Shown here piece after piece: positions 18,148 to 26,836 of a stretch of 52,295 nt of DNA (position 1 is its first letter; each line of letters begins with the position of its first letter). The position numbers were made by a program, and so were the translations under genes. Location: the NCBI GenBank assembly GCA_964459305.1, contig CAYWNA010000074.1, positions 1 through 52,295 of the forward strand, in the 5' to 3' direction. This stretch comes from CAYWNA01 sp964459305. Lineage in GTDB: Bacteria > Planctomycetota > Planctomycetia > Pirellulales > Pirellulaceae. The notes beneath the pieces are model-generated. The model did not search any database and had not been told where the DNA came from. It was given only the letters and a program-made list of their open reading frames with translations.

Positions 18148-18220
18148 TGGAGGTGAAGGGAGTCGAACCCTCGACCTCAGCATTGCGAACGCTGCGCTCT
18201 CCCAACTGAGCTACACCCCC
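18148..18220 (-). tRNA. tRNA-Ala, anticodon CGC
   Basis: A 73-nt cloverleaf reads on the minus strand. The acceptor stem GGGGGTG pairs with CACCTCC and contains the G3:U70 pair that marks alanine tRNAs; the discriminator is A73. The D arm is GCTCAGTTGGGAGAGC. The anticodon arm CAGCG-TTCGCAA-TGCTG gives CGC, which reads GCG codons. The T arm contains GGTTCGACTCC. CCA is not encoded. Sequence and pairing are complete. Confidence 0.97.
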
Positions 18221-18393
18221 GATATAGCCGGAATTAGATTACAAACGTTATAAGTTATCTTCGCGGTCCCGGATTGTCCAGGCCGGCAATGTGACCCGCC
18301 TTTTCTTCTATATCCCCGCCTTCGCCACACGTTGAAAGCAATGCAGGTGCCCAGTGGTGCTTTATCGCATGACTGAATCGGGGCATCCCCGAC

Positions 18394-18750
18394 TCAAAAT
18401 GCGTTCACGGCGTCTTCTCTCGTGGTGTGGATTTCGAAGATAGTGCCGTCAAGTCTCAACACCCGAAAGTTGTCGCGAACCGCGTCGTTCATCCCGCAAA
18501 GTTTCATCTGACAACCTTCAGATGCCAAACGCTCCTGGGCAGTCACCATGGCGGCTATCACGGCTGAGGAGCAGTACTCGACGGCGGAGAAATCTACGAG
18601 CAGCTTGCTGGGTCGTAGCTGCTGAACAAATCCGACGACTTCACCTCGCAGTTGTTCGCAGCGGGGAAGGTTGAAGAGACTTGGGTCTCTCAATCGAAGT
18701 TCGGTCAACTCGCCCGACCGTTGCACGTCAAAAAATTGGAACGAAGTCAT
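18394..18750 (-). CDS. STAS-domain protein (anti-sigma factor antagonist-like)
   Basis: A 118-residue soluble protein with the beta-alpha fold of STAS domains: TELRLRDPSLFNLPRCEQLR, then SKLLVDFSAVEYCSSAVIAA, where the serines of CSS occupy the usual phosphorylation loop, and a last strand-helix pair (DAVRDNFRVLRLDGTIFEI). Such proteins bind kinase/anti-sigma partners and release a sigma factor. ATG 18750 follows GGAAGGAAG. No partner kinase is adjacent; the nearest sigma gene is the ECF gene 1.3 kb away. The stretch 18221-18393 toward the tRNA shows no gene. Confidence 0.88.
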   Translation of the reverse strand: MTSFQFFDVQRSGELTELRLRDPSLFNLPRCEQLRGEVVGFVQQLRPSKLLVDFSAVEYCSSAVIAAMVTAQERLASEGCQMKLCGMNDAVRDNFRVLRLDGTIFEIHTTREDAVNAF

Positions 18751-18937
18751 CTTCCTTCCCTCTTGGTCCGTGCCGCCTCAAGATGCACAGTAGTCGAGCG
18801 ACCGGGCTCGTACCAAACCGAGCCCATGGACCTTCAGCGCGCCTTTCGATCCGCTGCCGGCACACCACTGCACATTTCGCTGGGCAGTAGTGTGCCAGCA
18901 ATTCAGGGCGAGGGCGTGAATTCTCAGTCAATTCCGT

Positions 18938-19753
18938 TTAGGAACCGAGAATCGCCTTGGGATCAAGATGGTCCTTCTCGATGTCCTTGAAGTAGTTGAC
19001 CGTCCCTACCTTCATCTCCACTGTCGCCGCGTCGTCGCACACAATGATCCCGTGAGGATGCAATTGCAGGCACGAGACGGTCCACATGTGGTTCAGGCCA
19101 TGTTCGACGGCCTCCTGCAATGCGCGTGCTTTGTTGTGGCCGTTCACGATGATCAGCACGTGCCGGGAATCCATCACGGTGCCTACGCCCACGGTCAGAG
19201 CTGTCTTGGGAACTTTGTCGACATCTCCGTCGAAGAAACGGGAATTGGCGATAATCGTATCTTCGGTCAACGTCTTGACCCGGGTTCGGCTGGCCAGTGA
19301 CGAACCTGGCTCATTGAAGGCGATATGTCCATCCGGCCCGATCCCGCCGACAAACAGTTCAATCCCGCCATATCGCTTGATCTTTTTCTCATACCGCTCG
19401 CATTCGCCTTCCAGGTTCCTGGCGTTGCCGTTGAGGATGTTAACGTTCGACTTCTTGATGTTGATGTGCGAGAAGAAGTTATTCCACATGAAGGAGTAAT
19501 AGCTCTCGGAGTGCTCCTTCGGCAGGTTCACGTATTCGTCCATGTTGAACGTGACCACGTTACTGAAATTCACGACCCCTTTCTTGTTCAGCCGGGCCAG
19601 TTCCTTGTACATCCCCAAGGGAGAACTGCCCGTCGGGAGCCCCAGCACAAACGGGTTCTTGGCTGTCGGCTTAAACCGGTTGATTGCGCTGGCTACATGT
19701 GCTGCCGCCCACGCGCTAGCCGTACCATAGTCAGGTTGAATAATAACTCTCAT
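18938..19753 (-). CDS. nagB: Glucosamine-6-phosphate deaminase
   Basis: Converts glucosamine 6-phosphate to fructose 6-phosphate and ammonia. The 271-residue protein is of full family length. The substrate loop GLPTGSSPLGMYKEL, the NMDEYV motif with the first acidic residue, and GIGPDGHIAFNEPGS with the Asp, His and Glu of the active site are all intact, as is the RHVLIIVNGHNKARAL region. AAAGG lies 10 nt before ATG 19753. It follows the E1 gene by 162 nt on the same strand, so it may share that transcript and the DeoR-type regulator's control (inference). It could act on amino sugars such as those from chitin or cell walls; a related sugar-phosphate isomerase role is possible. Confidence 0.92.
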   Translation of the reverse strand: MRVIIQPDYGTASAWAAAHVASAINRFKPTAKNPFVLGLPTGSSPLGMYKELARLNKKGVVNFSNVVTFNMDEYVNLPKEHSESYYSFMWNNFFSHINIKKSNVNILNGNARNLEGECERYEKKIKRYGGIELFVGGIGPDGHIAFNEPGSSLASRTRVKTLTEDTIIANSRFFDGDVDKVPKTALTVGVGTVMDSRHVLIIVNGHNKARALQEAVEHGLNHMWTVSCLQLHPHGIIVCDDAATVEMKVGTVNYFKDIEKDHLDPKAILGS

Positions 19754-19915
19754 TCGATCGATCCTTTACAAAAAAAACGGATGTCATCTTTTCCTACATC
19801 GTTCCCAGTTGAGCCATCAGGGTCCTGGTGCTTCGTCGAGGCAACGTCGTTTCCTGTGGCATGAATTGGGAACGTAACAACAAAGTGGTCGCACCAAGTA
19901 AACGGCGGGGCGAAA

Positions 19916-22390
19916 TCAAACGCCTTCAGCGCTGCGGCGCAACATGTCGGCCGTTGAGCACTCGCGTACGGGCGTATAGCCGGCAAGCGGCAAAATGTGT
20001 TCGTGCACCGCGTCGATGATGTCCGAGGGTTGCGGGAAAAACGCATCCTCGACTTCGTCGGCCGGCGTGATCCAGTTGCGGCTGCCGACAACGACGGGTG
20101 GGCCATCGAGGTCGTCGAACGCAAATTGTGTGATCTTCGCAGCGAACGTTTGCAGCACACTGCCGCGTTCGCACGCATCGGACGTCAGCAGAACCTTGTG
20201 CGTCTTCTTCACCGACTCGATCACCTTCTCGAAATTGAACGGCACGATGCTGCGAGCGTCAATGATCTCGCAGGAAACGCCGTACTTCTCAGCCAGTTCA
20301 TTCGCCGCATCGAGTGCCCGATACAGGGTCGCCCCAATCGATAGGATCGTAAGGTCGCTGCCGGCCCTTTTGATGTCCGGTTCACCAAAGGGGATTTCGT
20401 ACGCGCCTTCCGGCACGCCGCCTTCGTGGAACAGTTCGGGCATGTCGTAGAGGCGCTGGCTTTCGAAGAACACGACCGGGTCGGTGCCCAGCAGCGCCGA
20501 ATACAACAACCCCTTCGCGTCATACGGCGTTGCGGGGAATGCCACCTTCAGCCCCGGGATGTGGGTGCACATACTGCTCCAGTCCTGACTGTGTTGCGCA
20601 CCGTACTTCGCACCGACCGAAACTCGCAGCACGACAGGCATCTTCAACAAACCGCCGGACATGGATTGCCACTTGGCCAGTTGGTTGAAAATCTCATCGC
20701 CGGCGCGGCCCATGAAATCGCAGTACATCAGTTCCGCCAACGGCCGGCCGCCTTCCAGCGCGTAACCGACGGCGGTGCCCACGATGGAACCTTCGCTGAT
20801 CGGCGAATTGAACAACCGGTGATAGGGCAGCGCCTCGGTCAGCCCACGATACACGGCAAATGCGCCGCCCCACTCACGGTTTTCTTCGCCATAGGCGATC
20901 ATGGTCGGATCGGCGTAGAAACGATCGACGATCGCTTCGAACAGCGCGTCGCGAATGCCTATGCATCGTTGCTTGGGCAGCGGCTTGCCGTTCTCGTCCA
21001 GTCCGCTGCGGCTGCGCCGCGCGAGTTGCTGCACGCGAGGGTTTTCTTCGATCGGCATGCACACCTCCGACGTGCCTTCCTCCATCTTCTCGACGCGAGT
21101 GTCGGAGAACATTACCTGTTCGAGCAGACAACCGGCCTTTTTCAGATCTGCATGCGGTGAGATGCTAAGATCGATCGCCTTCTTGTAGGCTTTCAGGATG
21201 ATCTCATCGATCCAAGCCTGCGTCTTGTCGATGTCGTCTTGCGTGCACGCACCGGCTTGGATGATGTCCGAGGCGAAAGTGCTGATCGGATCGTATTCCT
21301 GCCACGCTTCGATCTCATCCTTCTCCCGGTACGAACTCGCATCCGACGGCGAATGACCGCTGAATCGGTACGTTATTGTGTCCAGCAGTACCGGGCCGTC
21401 ACCGCGTTCGATGATCTCCTTCTTGCGGCGAATCGCGTCGACAACGGCCAGCGGATTGTATCCATCGACCCGCTCGGCGTGCATTTGATCGGGTGTCAGC
21501 CCAGCGCCCAAACGAGCGAGCACTTTGAAGCCCATCGTTTCACCGACGGGTTGGCCGCCCATACCGTAGAAGTTATTAACGAAGTTCATGATCAGCGGCA
21601 AGCCACCGCGATGGTGTTCGTCCCACAGTTCCTTGAACTGATCCATCGTCGCAAAGCACAATGCTTCCCAGGTGGGGCCGCACGCGGCTGAAGCGTCGCC
21701 GATGTTCCCGATCACGATGCCGGGCTTCTTATTCACATGCTTGAACAGCGCCGCGCCGACAGAGATATCCGACGATCCGCCCACGATCGCATTGTTGGGA
21801 TAGATCCCAAAGGGCGGGAAAAATGCGTGCATCGAGCCGCCGAGCCCTTTATTGAAGCCGGGTTCGCGAGCAAATATCTCCGCAAGCGCTCCGTAGACGA
21901 GATAGTCGACGGCCAGATCTGTGACAGAGCCTGTCGCGTCCTTTTCAACGACGCGAAGGCAATCGCCGCCGAAATACTCGCGCATGATCTTCATCAACGC
22001 GTCGTCGTCCAACTTCTGAATTGCCGACAAACCTTTGGCCAGAATCTCGCCGTGCGAACGGTGCGATCCGTAGATATGGTCGTCGACATCCAGCAGATAC
22101 GCCTGCCCAACGGCCGCGGCTTCCTGACCGATCGACAGGTGCGCCGGCCCGCGATGGTTGTATTCGATGTCTTTGTAATGGCCCTGCTTCTTGACCGAAT
22201 CCAGCATACTTTCGAACGTGCGAACGAGCATCATGTCGCGCTGGATGCGGACTAGATCGTCTTTCGTGACGTTGCCTGCGGCCAGTTCGTCGCTTGCGGT
22301 CTTGTCGTACTGATTGATCGGGATCGGCGTGAACTCGGCAAAACCGCTCTCGCGCGCCTCGGTCGGGTTGACCATCAGTTCCTTGGGCAT
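19916..22390 (-). CDS. Fused E1 (alpha-beta) subunit of a 2-oxoacid dehydrogenase complex
   Basis: Carries out thiamine-diphosphate-dependent decarboxylation of a 2-oxoacid and passes the acyl group to E2. The 824-residue chain contains an alpha-like half (about 30-430; GSHRSHGEILAKG, TPP loop GNIGDASAACGPTWEAL with a later NFVNNFYGMGG, and the RFSGHSPSDASSYR phosphorylation-loop region) and a beta-like half (about 485-820; AYGEENREWGG, FNSPISEGSIVGTAVGYALEG, GAKYGAQHSQDWSS). In many bacteria these are separate proteins, or E1 is a single AceE type; the fusion resembles acetoin/pyruvate/branched-chain E1 fusions. Which oxoacid it uses cannot be read. GGAG lies 9 nt before ATG 22390. The E2 and E3 genes are on the other strand beyond the DeoR-type gene. 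Confidence 0.92.
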   Translation of the reverse strand: MPKELMVNPTEARESGFAEFTPIPINQYDKTASDELAAGNVTKDDLVRIQRDMMLVRTFESMLDSVKKQGHYKDIEYNHRGPAHLSIGQEAAAVGQAYLLDVDDHIYGSHRSHGEILAKGLSAIQKLDDDALMKIMREYFGGDCLRVVEKDATGSVTDLAVDYLVYGALAEIFAREPGFNKGLGGSMHAFFPPFGIYPNNAIVGGSSDISVGAALFKHVNKKPGIVIGNIGDASAACGPTWEALCFATMDQFKELWDEHHRGGLPLIMNFVNNFYGMGGQPVGETMGFKVLARLGAGLTPDQMHAERVDGYNPLAVVDAIRRKKEIIERGDGPVLLDTITYRFSGHSPSDASSYREKDEIEAWQEYDPISTFASDIIQAGACTQDDIDKTQAWIDEIILKAYKKAIDLSISPHADLKKAGCLLEQVMFSDTRVEKMEEGTSEVCMPIEENPRVQQLARRSRSGLDENGKPLPKQRCIGIRDALFEAIVDRFYADPTMIAYGEENREWGGAFAVYRGLTEALPYHRLFNSPISEGSIVGTAVGYALEGGRPLAELMYCDFMGRAGDEIFNQLAKWQSMSGGLLKMPVVLRVSVGAKYGAQHSQDWSSMCTHIPGLKVAFPATPYDAKGLLYSALLGTDPVVFFESQRLYDMPELFHEGGVPEGAYEIPFGEPDIKRAGSDLTILSIGATLYRALDAANELAEKYGVSCEIIDARSIVPFNFEKVIESVKKTHKVLLTSDACERGSVLQTFAAKITQFAFDDLDGPPVVVGSRNWITPADEVEDAFFPQPSDIIDAVHEHILPLAGYTPVRECSTADMLRRSAEGV

Positions 22391-22472
22391 GTCAGAATTC
22401 TCCTCATGGTGGCAGGGGGCAATTGACGAGTCGCAGACGGTGTTGCGGTGTGTGTCGACCGCCGTAGCGCGG

Positions 22473-23246
22473 TCACTCGCCAGTTGTCATCGGTGTTATC
22501 AATTCGATGTTATGTTCTTCAAAAAAACGTTTCCATGGTTCATCCGGTTCGCCATCGGTCACGACCTTGCTGATCCGCGACCAATCGACGATCTGAAATA
22601 GCGACGCGCCGCCGAACTTGCTGCTATCGACCAGCAGCACCGCCTCGCGTGCGTTTTCGATGACCAATCGATGCAGGTGGGCGCTCTCGACATCGCTGGC
22701 CGACGGGCCGAAGTCCATGCTCAAGCCGTCCGCGCTGATGTACGCAACGTAGCCGCGCACCTGGTTCAGCGTGCTTGTCGCCATCGGGCCGACCGTGTCC
22801 ATCCGGTCGGGACGATATTCGCCACCGATCAGAAAGATGCTGAGTCCCGGCGCGTTCAACTCCAGCGCGAGTCGCGCGCTATTGGCCAACACGGTCACAC
22901 CGTGCTTCTTGTTCACATAAGGAACCATCTCGGAACAAGTGGTCCCCGAATCGAGGAACACATGGTCGCCGTCCCGCACCAGTTCCGCTGCCAACCGCCC
23001 GGTGATTCTCTTCTGGTCGGCGGCCCGAAGCTGCTTGGCCCTGAACGAAAAATCCTTCTGACGCGGCAATGTGGCCCCGCCGTGAACCAGCCGCAAGTCT
23101 TCCTCGTGCGCCAATGCCCTCAGGTCGCGACGCACGGTCGCGCCTGATACGTCCATGGATGTGGCGAGCTCTTTGACCGTAACATGCTTCCTGTCAAGCA
23201 GTTGGGCCATGATCTGCTTGCGGCGTTCTTCCGTGGCTTGACTCAT
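22473..23246 (-). CDS. DeoR-family transcriptional regulator
   Basis: A 257-residue sugar-responsive repressor type. The N-terminal winged HTH reads RKQIMAQLLDRKHVTVKELA then SGATVRRDLRALAHEEDLRL with the HGGA motif. The C-terminal sensor domain has DGDHVFLDSGTTCSEM, the sugar-phosphate-binding loop of the family, and later VDSSKFG. ATG 23246 (MSQATEERR) is preferred over the longer frame because the family starts here. It lies between E1 (same strand, 82 nt) and E2 (divergent, 281 nt), so it likely controls both arms, with a phosphorylated sugar as inducer (inference). A candidate operator is at 23344-23400. Confidence 0.93.
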   Translation of the reverse strand: MSQATEERRKQIMAQLLDRKHVTVKELATSMDVSGATVRRDLRALAHEEDLRLVHGGATLPRQKDFSFRAKQLRAADQKRITGRLAAELVRDGDHVFLDSGTTCSEMVPYVNKKHGVTVLANSARLALELNAPGLSIFLIGGEYRPDRMDTVGPMATSTLNQVRGYVAYISADGLSMDFGPSASDVESAHLHRLVIENAREAVLLVDSSKFGGASLFQIVDWSRISKVVTDGEPDEPWKRFFEEHNIELITPMTTGE

Positions 23247-23343
23247 GATGGAGCCCGTGATACCTTCAAAATGTCCACCTGGGTACGCCAAGTGAACACC
23301 AAATCGACAGAAAAATCAATAGGTTGGGCAGGATTTTGGCTAT

Positions 23344-23400
23344 ATTGACTTGACGCGTGAAAAAAAGTGTTTAATTTCTTCAGGTTGTGGTCAAGTCAAT
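23344..23400. promoter_or_regulatory. Candidate DeoR operator: perfect 11-bp inverted repeat over a promoter
   Basis: ATTGACTTGAC (23344-23354) and GTCAAGTCAAT (23390-23400) are exact reverse complements, with centres 46 nt apart. The left arm overlaps TTGACG (23350-23355), which with TAATTT (23372-23377, 16-nt spacer) makes a plausible promoter for the E2 gene. A shorter palindrome CCAGTTAAAACTGG lies at 23434-23447. Two arms flanking a promoter fit repression by a multimeric DeoR-family protein. Binding is inferred, not shown. Confidence 0.55.
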
Positions 23401-23527
23401 CCGGGACTTCAAGCGAGCGGGATTTACTGAACTCCAGTTAAAACTGGGGGGAATTCTGATCCGCCGCTCGCCACTCGATGCTTCCGTGCCCCGAATGCCG
23501 GGCGTGAAGTGATCGGAGGATATGAAC

Positions 23528-25075
23528 ATGCAGTCGATCACTCTTCCGCAGTTCGCTGAACGCGTGAATGCCGCCACCGTTGTTCGCTGGCTCAAACGGC
23601 CTGGTGACGTGTTTGCTGCAGGCGATGCGTTGGTGGAATTGGAGATCGAGGACGCGCTGGTGCAGCTCGACGCATCGCAATCGGGCACGCTTGCACGGAT
23701 TCTTGCCGAGCCAAGTCAAACGTTGCGTGTTGGCGCCGAACTGGCTCAAGTGGAAATGGCCGCCCAGCCGGCGCCGGAAACCGAAGCGGAGACAACCGTG
23801 ACACAACAACCGACCGACATCCCGGCAGAACCCGCGAGTCCCACCGCGAGCACTGGATCCCCTGGAAACGTCACGCCCATTTTGATGCCACAGGCCGGAA
23901 ACACAATGGAAGAAGGGATTGTGCTGTCCTGGAAGGTATCCGAAGGTGATCAAATCAACGTGGGCCAGATCATTTGCGAGATTGAAACCGACAAGGCAAC
24001 GATTGAATTCGAATCACCGGACGCGGGACGCCTTGCCCGTATCGTGGTTCAAGCGGACGAAGCAGTGCCCGTCAAAGAGCCGATCGCTTTCCTTGCCGAC
24101 AACGACGCTGACGTGGATGCGTATCTGGCAACCAAGGGCACAACGGCAGCGGTTGCCACCGCCCCGTCAACGGGCGGCATTTCGGGTTCGCCTGCCGGTG
24201 CCGGGGCCGCTGCGGCTCAGGTAGCCGTGAGCGCTGGCCCCCCTCCGGTCACCGCCGAAGGCCGGATTAAGGCGTCGCCAGCGGCTCGCAAGGTTGCGGC
24301 TGACCGCGGAATCGACCTTGCGTCGCTAGGCGCGGGAAGTGGCCCTGGGGGGCGCATCCTGACTACCGACGTCCAAAACGCACAAACCGCCGCAGCCGTG
24401 TCAACCGACGGTCAACCGATTCGGCGACCTGTGTCGAAAATGCGCCGCGCGATTGGGTTAAACCTGCAGAAATCGAAACAGACGGTCCCGCACTTTTACG
24501 TGCGCATGACCATTGACGCGGATCCACTGTTCGCCCACTATCGGGAGCAGAAGCCGCGTACCAACTGCACGCTCAACGACTGTGTCGTTCTAGCCGTCGG
24601 CCGAACGATGGCTGAATTCCCCGCCGTGCGCAGCCAATTCGGCGATGAGATCGTGGAATACCCGCACGCCAACATCGGTATTGCAGTCGGTGTGGACGAA
24701 GGCCTGATCGTGCCCGTCGTGCTGAACGTGGATCAACTCACGCTGGCGCAGCTCGCCGTCGAAGCCAAGCGAGTCGTCGAAAACGGCCGCGATGGCAAGC
24801 TGGAGAACATCGGCCGGGGCAACTTTACCATCAGCAACCTTGGAATGTTCGGCGTCGAGGAGTTCAGCGCCATCATCAACCCGCCGGAATCGTGTCTCCT
24901 TGCGGTAAGCGCCGTGCGCGAAACCGTGATCGTCGAAAACGGCACGATGCGACCGGGCCGCGTGATGACCATGACGCTCAGCGCAGATCACCGTATCGTC
25001 GATGGCGTGATTGCTGCGAAATTCGTTGGGCGATTGAAGGAGATCCTGGAGAATCCGGAAAAGGAGCTGGGCTGA
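23528..25075 (+). CDS. Dihydrolipoyl acyltransferase (E2) with one degenerate and one intact lipoyl domain
   Basis: The core of the 2-oxoacid dehydrogenase complex; transfers an acyl group from lipoate to CoA. Two ATGs lie close together: GGAGG (23515-23519) is 8 nt before ATG 23528 but only 2 nt before ATG 23522, so the later start is chosen (515 residues). The first lipoyl domain (about 1-76) reads ELEIEDALVQLD, where the lysine of ETDKA is aspartate D42. The second (about 116-193) has ETDKATIEFESP with lysine K156. Alanine/proline/glycine linkers follow, then an E3-binding domain (KASPAARKVAADRGIDL, GPGGRILTTDV), and the catalytic domain ending with the DHRIVDG active-site motif. E3 follows 155 nt downstream. 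Confidence 0.94.
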   Translation: MQSITLPQFAERVNAATVVRWLKRPGDVFAAGDALVELEIEDALVQLDASQSGTLARILAEPSQTLRVGAELAQVEMAAQPAPETEAETTVTQQPTDIPAEPASPTASTGSPGNVTPILMPQAGNTMEEGIVLSWKVSEGDQINVGQIICEIETDKATIEFESPDAGRLARIVVQADEAVPVKEPIAFLADNDADVDAYLATKGTTAAVATAPSTGGISGSPAGAGAAAAQVAVSAGPPPVTAEGRIKASPAARKVAADRGIDLASLGAGSGPGGRILTTDVQNAQTAAAVSTDGQPIRRPVSKMRRAIGLNLQKSKQTVPHFYVRMTIDADPLFAHYREQKPRTNCTLNDCVVLAVGRTMAEFPAVRSQFGDEIVEYPHANIGIAVGVDEGLIVPVVLNVDQLTLAQLAVEAKRVVENGRDGKLENIGRGNFTISNLGMFGVEEFSAIINPPESCLLAVSAVRETVIVENGTMRPGRVMTMTLSADHRIVDGVIAAKFVGRLKEILENPEKELG

Positions 25076-25099
25076 AAATCGTTAGAGAGATAGAGTGTC

Positions 25100-25156
25100 G
25101 TAGGACGGGTCTCCCGACCCGTCTGTTTGTGAGACGGGTCGGGAGACCCATCCTAC
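25100..25156. repeat. Near-perfect 25-bp inverted repeat between E2 and E3
   Basis: Arms 25100-25124 and 25132-25156 pair with one mismatch around a 7-nt loop (GGACGGGTCTCCCGACCCGT in the left arm). Each arm also contains the self-complementary GGGTCTCCCGACCC-like core. It lies 24 nt after the E2 stop and would fold strongly in mRNA, so it may reduce read-through into E3 or protect E2 mRNA (inference). Confidence 0.85.
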
Positions 25157-25230
25157 AAATGTGACAGCTGTTTCTCGATGGATCCGGAGTATTAGACGTA
25201 ACCTCACTTGCCACTGGACACTCGCCACTC

Positions 25231-26652
25231 ATGACAACTGACCACTTCGACGTGTTCGTCATCGGTACCGGCCCCGGCGGCTACATTGCCGCCTTAAAAG
25301 CGGCGCAGATGGGCGCTCGCACGGCTGTCGTCGAACAGCACAACCTTGGCGGCACGTGTTTGAACTACGGCTGCATTCCGTCCAAGGCGCTGCTGTCCTC
25401 GGCCGAGATGCTCTATTCCGTACAAAATGCCGACAAGTGGGGTGTCACGGTCAACGGCGAGATCGGTTTCGACTGGTCGAAGATCATTAAACACAAGAGC
25501 CAGGTTCTGCGCCAGCTTCGCGGTGGGATCGCCAATTTGTTCAAGGGGCGCGCTGTCACACACTTGCAGGGCCTGGGCAGTTTCGACTCGTCCGGGCGCG
25601 TGCTGGTGACGCCAAAGGACGGACCGCCGCAGACGGTAACTGCGGACAAGGTGATCATTGCGACGGGCTCGGTCCCGATGCGGATTCCGGGTTGGCCGGA
25701 CGATCCGTCGGCAGTGTGTACATCGGACGAAGCGGTTCATTGGGGGACGCTGCCGGGCAAGCTCCTGATCGTTGGCGGTGGCGTGATCGGTTGCGAGTTT
25801 GCGTGCATGATGCAGGCCTTCGGTGTCGACGTGACCGTGGTGGAAATGCTGCCGAACCTGTTGCCAACGCTCGATTATGATCTTGGCAAGGCGCTGCTGA
25901 AGATCTTCAAGGGACGCGGGATCACGTGCCACCTGGATACGAAGGTCGAGGATATTTCCGTCGCCCCCGGTGGCGTCATCAATACGCAGCTGTCCAACGG
26001 CGAATCGTTAGAAGTCGATCGGGTGCTGGTCGCCACGGGTCGACGTCCGAATACAGCCCAATTGGGGCTAGAAAATGCTGGCATTCAGGCGAATGAGCAC
26101 GGATTCGTTCCGGTGAACGATCAACTGGAAACAAACGTGCGAGGCCACTATTGCATTGGAGATGCGAACGGCCGCTGCATGCTGGCCCACGCGGCGTCAG
26201 CACACGGCGTGGTTGCGGTTGAAAACGCACTCGGACAGGCGAAAGCATTCGACGCACCCATACCGTCGGCGGTATATACTTTCCCCGAGGTGGCTGCGGT
26301 TGGATTGAGCGAGCAGGAGGCCAAAGATCAGGGCTTGCCCGTCGCGATCGGCCGGTACCCGATCGGACATCTTGGTAAGGCCATGGCCGTGCGGCATCCT
26401 GATGGTTTTGCTAAGATGATTCGCCATCGCGAGACTGGTCAGTTGCTTGGGGCCCACATGATCGGCCATAATGCCACCGAGTGCATCGCGGCGACGGCGG
26501 CGTTGCTGCACCAGAAAGTATCGATGCACGACGTTGCCGAGACGGTATGGGCGCATCCCACGATCGGCGAGGCGCTCAAGGAATCGGCCGAAGACGCGCT
26601 GAACATGGGACTGCACCTGCCGCCGCGGAAGATCATCCGAGCGGCGGTCTAG
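25231..26652 (+). CDS. lpdA: Dihydrolipoyl dehydrogenase (E3)
   Basis: Re-oxidises dihydrolipoate on E2, passing electrons via FAD to NAD+. The 473-residue protein has the FAD motif GTGPGGYIA (about 12-20), the redox pair C43 and C48 in GGTCLNYGCIPSK, the NAD motif GGGVIGCEFA, an FAD-contact ATGRRPNT and GDANGR motif, and the C-terminal His-Glu dyad region AHPTIGEALKES. All key residues are intact. It is placed after E2 and before a PHP-domain gene on the same strand. Bacteria often have several lpdA copies; this one is probably specific to the neighbouring E1/E2. Confidence 0.96.
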   Translation: MTTDHFDVFVIGTGPGGYIAALKAAQMGARTAVVEQHNLGGTCLNYGCIPSKALLSSAEMLYSVQNADKWGVTVNGEIGFDWSKIIKHKSQVLRQLRGGIANLFKGRAVTHLQGLGSFDSSGRVLVTPKDGPPQTVTADKVIIATGSVPMRIPGWPDDPSAVCTSDEAVHWGTLPGKLLIVGGGVIGCEFACMMQAFGVDVTVVEMLPNLLPTLDYDLGKALLKIFKGRGITCHLDTKVEDISVAPGGVINTQLSNGESLEVDRVLVATGRRPNTAQLGLENAGIQANEHGFVPVNDQLETNVRGHYCIGDANGRCMLAHAASAHGVVAVENALGQAKAFDAPIPSAVYTFPEVAAVGLSEQEAKDQGLPVAIGRYPIGHLGKAMAVRHPDGFAKMIRHRETGQLLGAHMIGHNATECIAATAALLHQKVSMHDVAETVWAHPTIGEALKESAEDALNMGLHLPPRKIIRAAV

Positions 26653-26725
26653 TGGGAGCGCTGAAGCAGGTTTCAATGTTCCTGGCATTCCGATTTCGCT
26701 AGCGCACAGTCTCGTTAAACCCGAA

Positions 26726-26836
26726 GCCAGGATTGACACTTTTCCGCATGTAGCCGAAGCCGCCAGACTTTGGTCTGCGTGGGGAAAAACCAAACTCTGG
26801 TGAGTTCGGCTACAGGGCAGACTTGTCCGCGGATGG
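26726..26836. repeat. 111-nt dispersed palindromic repeat, copy C
   Basis: Same length as copy A (13-123) and same orientation, 101 of 111 nt identical. The hairpin arms and the outer ends (GCCAGGATTGACACTTTTCC and GACTTGTCCGCGGATGG) are conserved. It fills most of the gap between E3 and the PHP-domain gene, inside the presumed catabolic transcript. Confidence 0.88.

Noticed and set aside
17917..18183. An 88-codon frame running from tRNA-Ala into the small gene
   Set aside because: It begins inside the tRNA and crosses its terminator; the VRLPSPP start is a typical tRNA read-through artefact.
18378..18393. Short hairpin at the end of the STAS gene (TCGGGGCATCCCCGA)
   Set aside because: The stem is only six to seven pairs and no T-run follows, so it is too weak to call a terminator.
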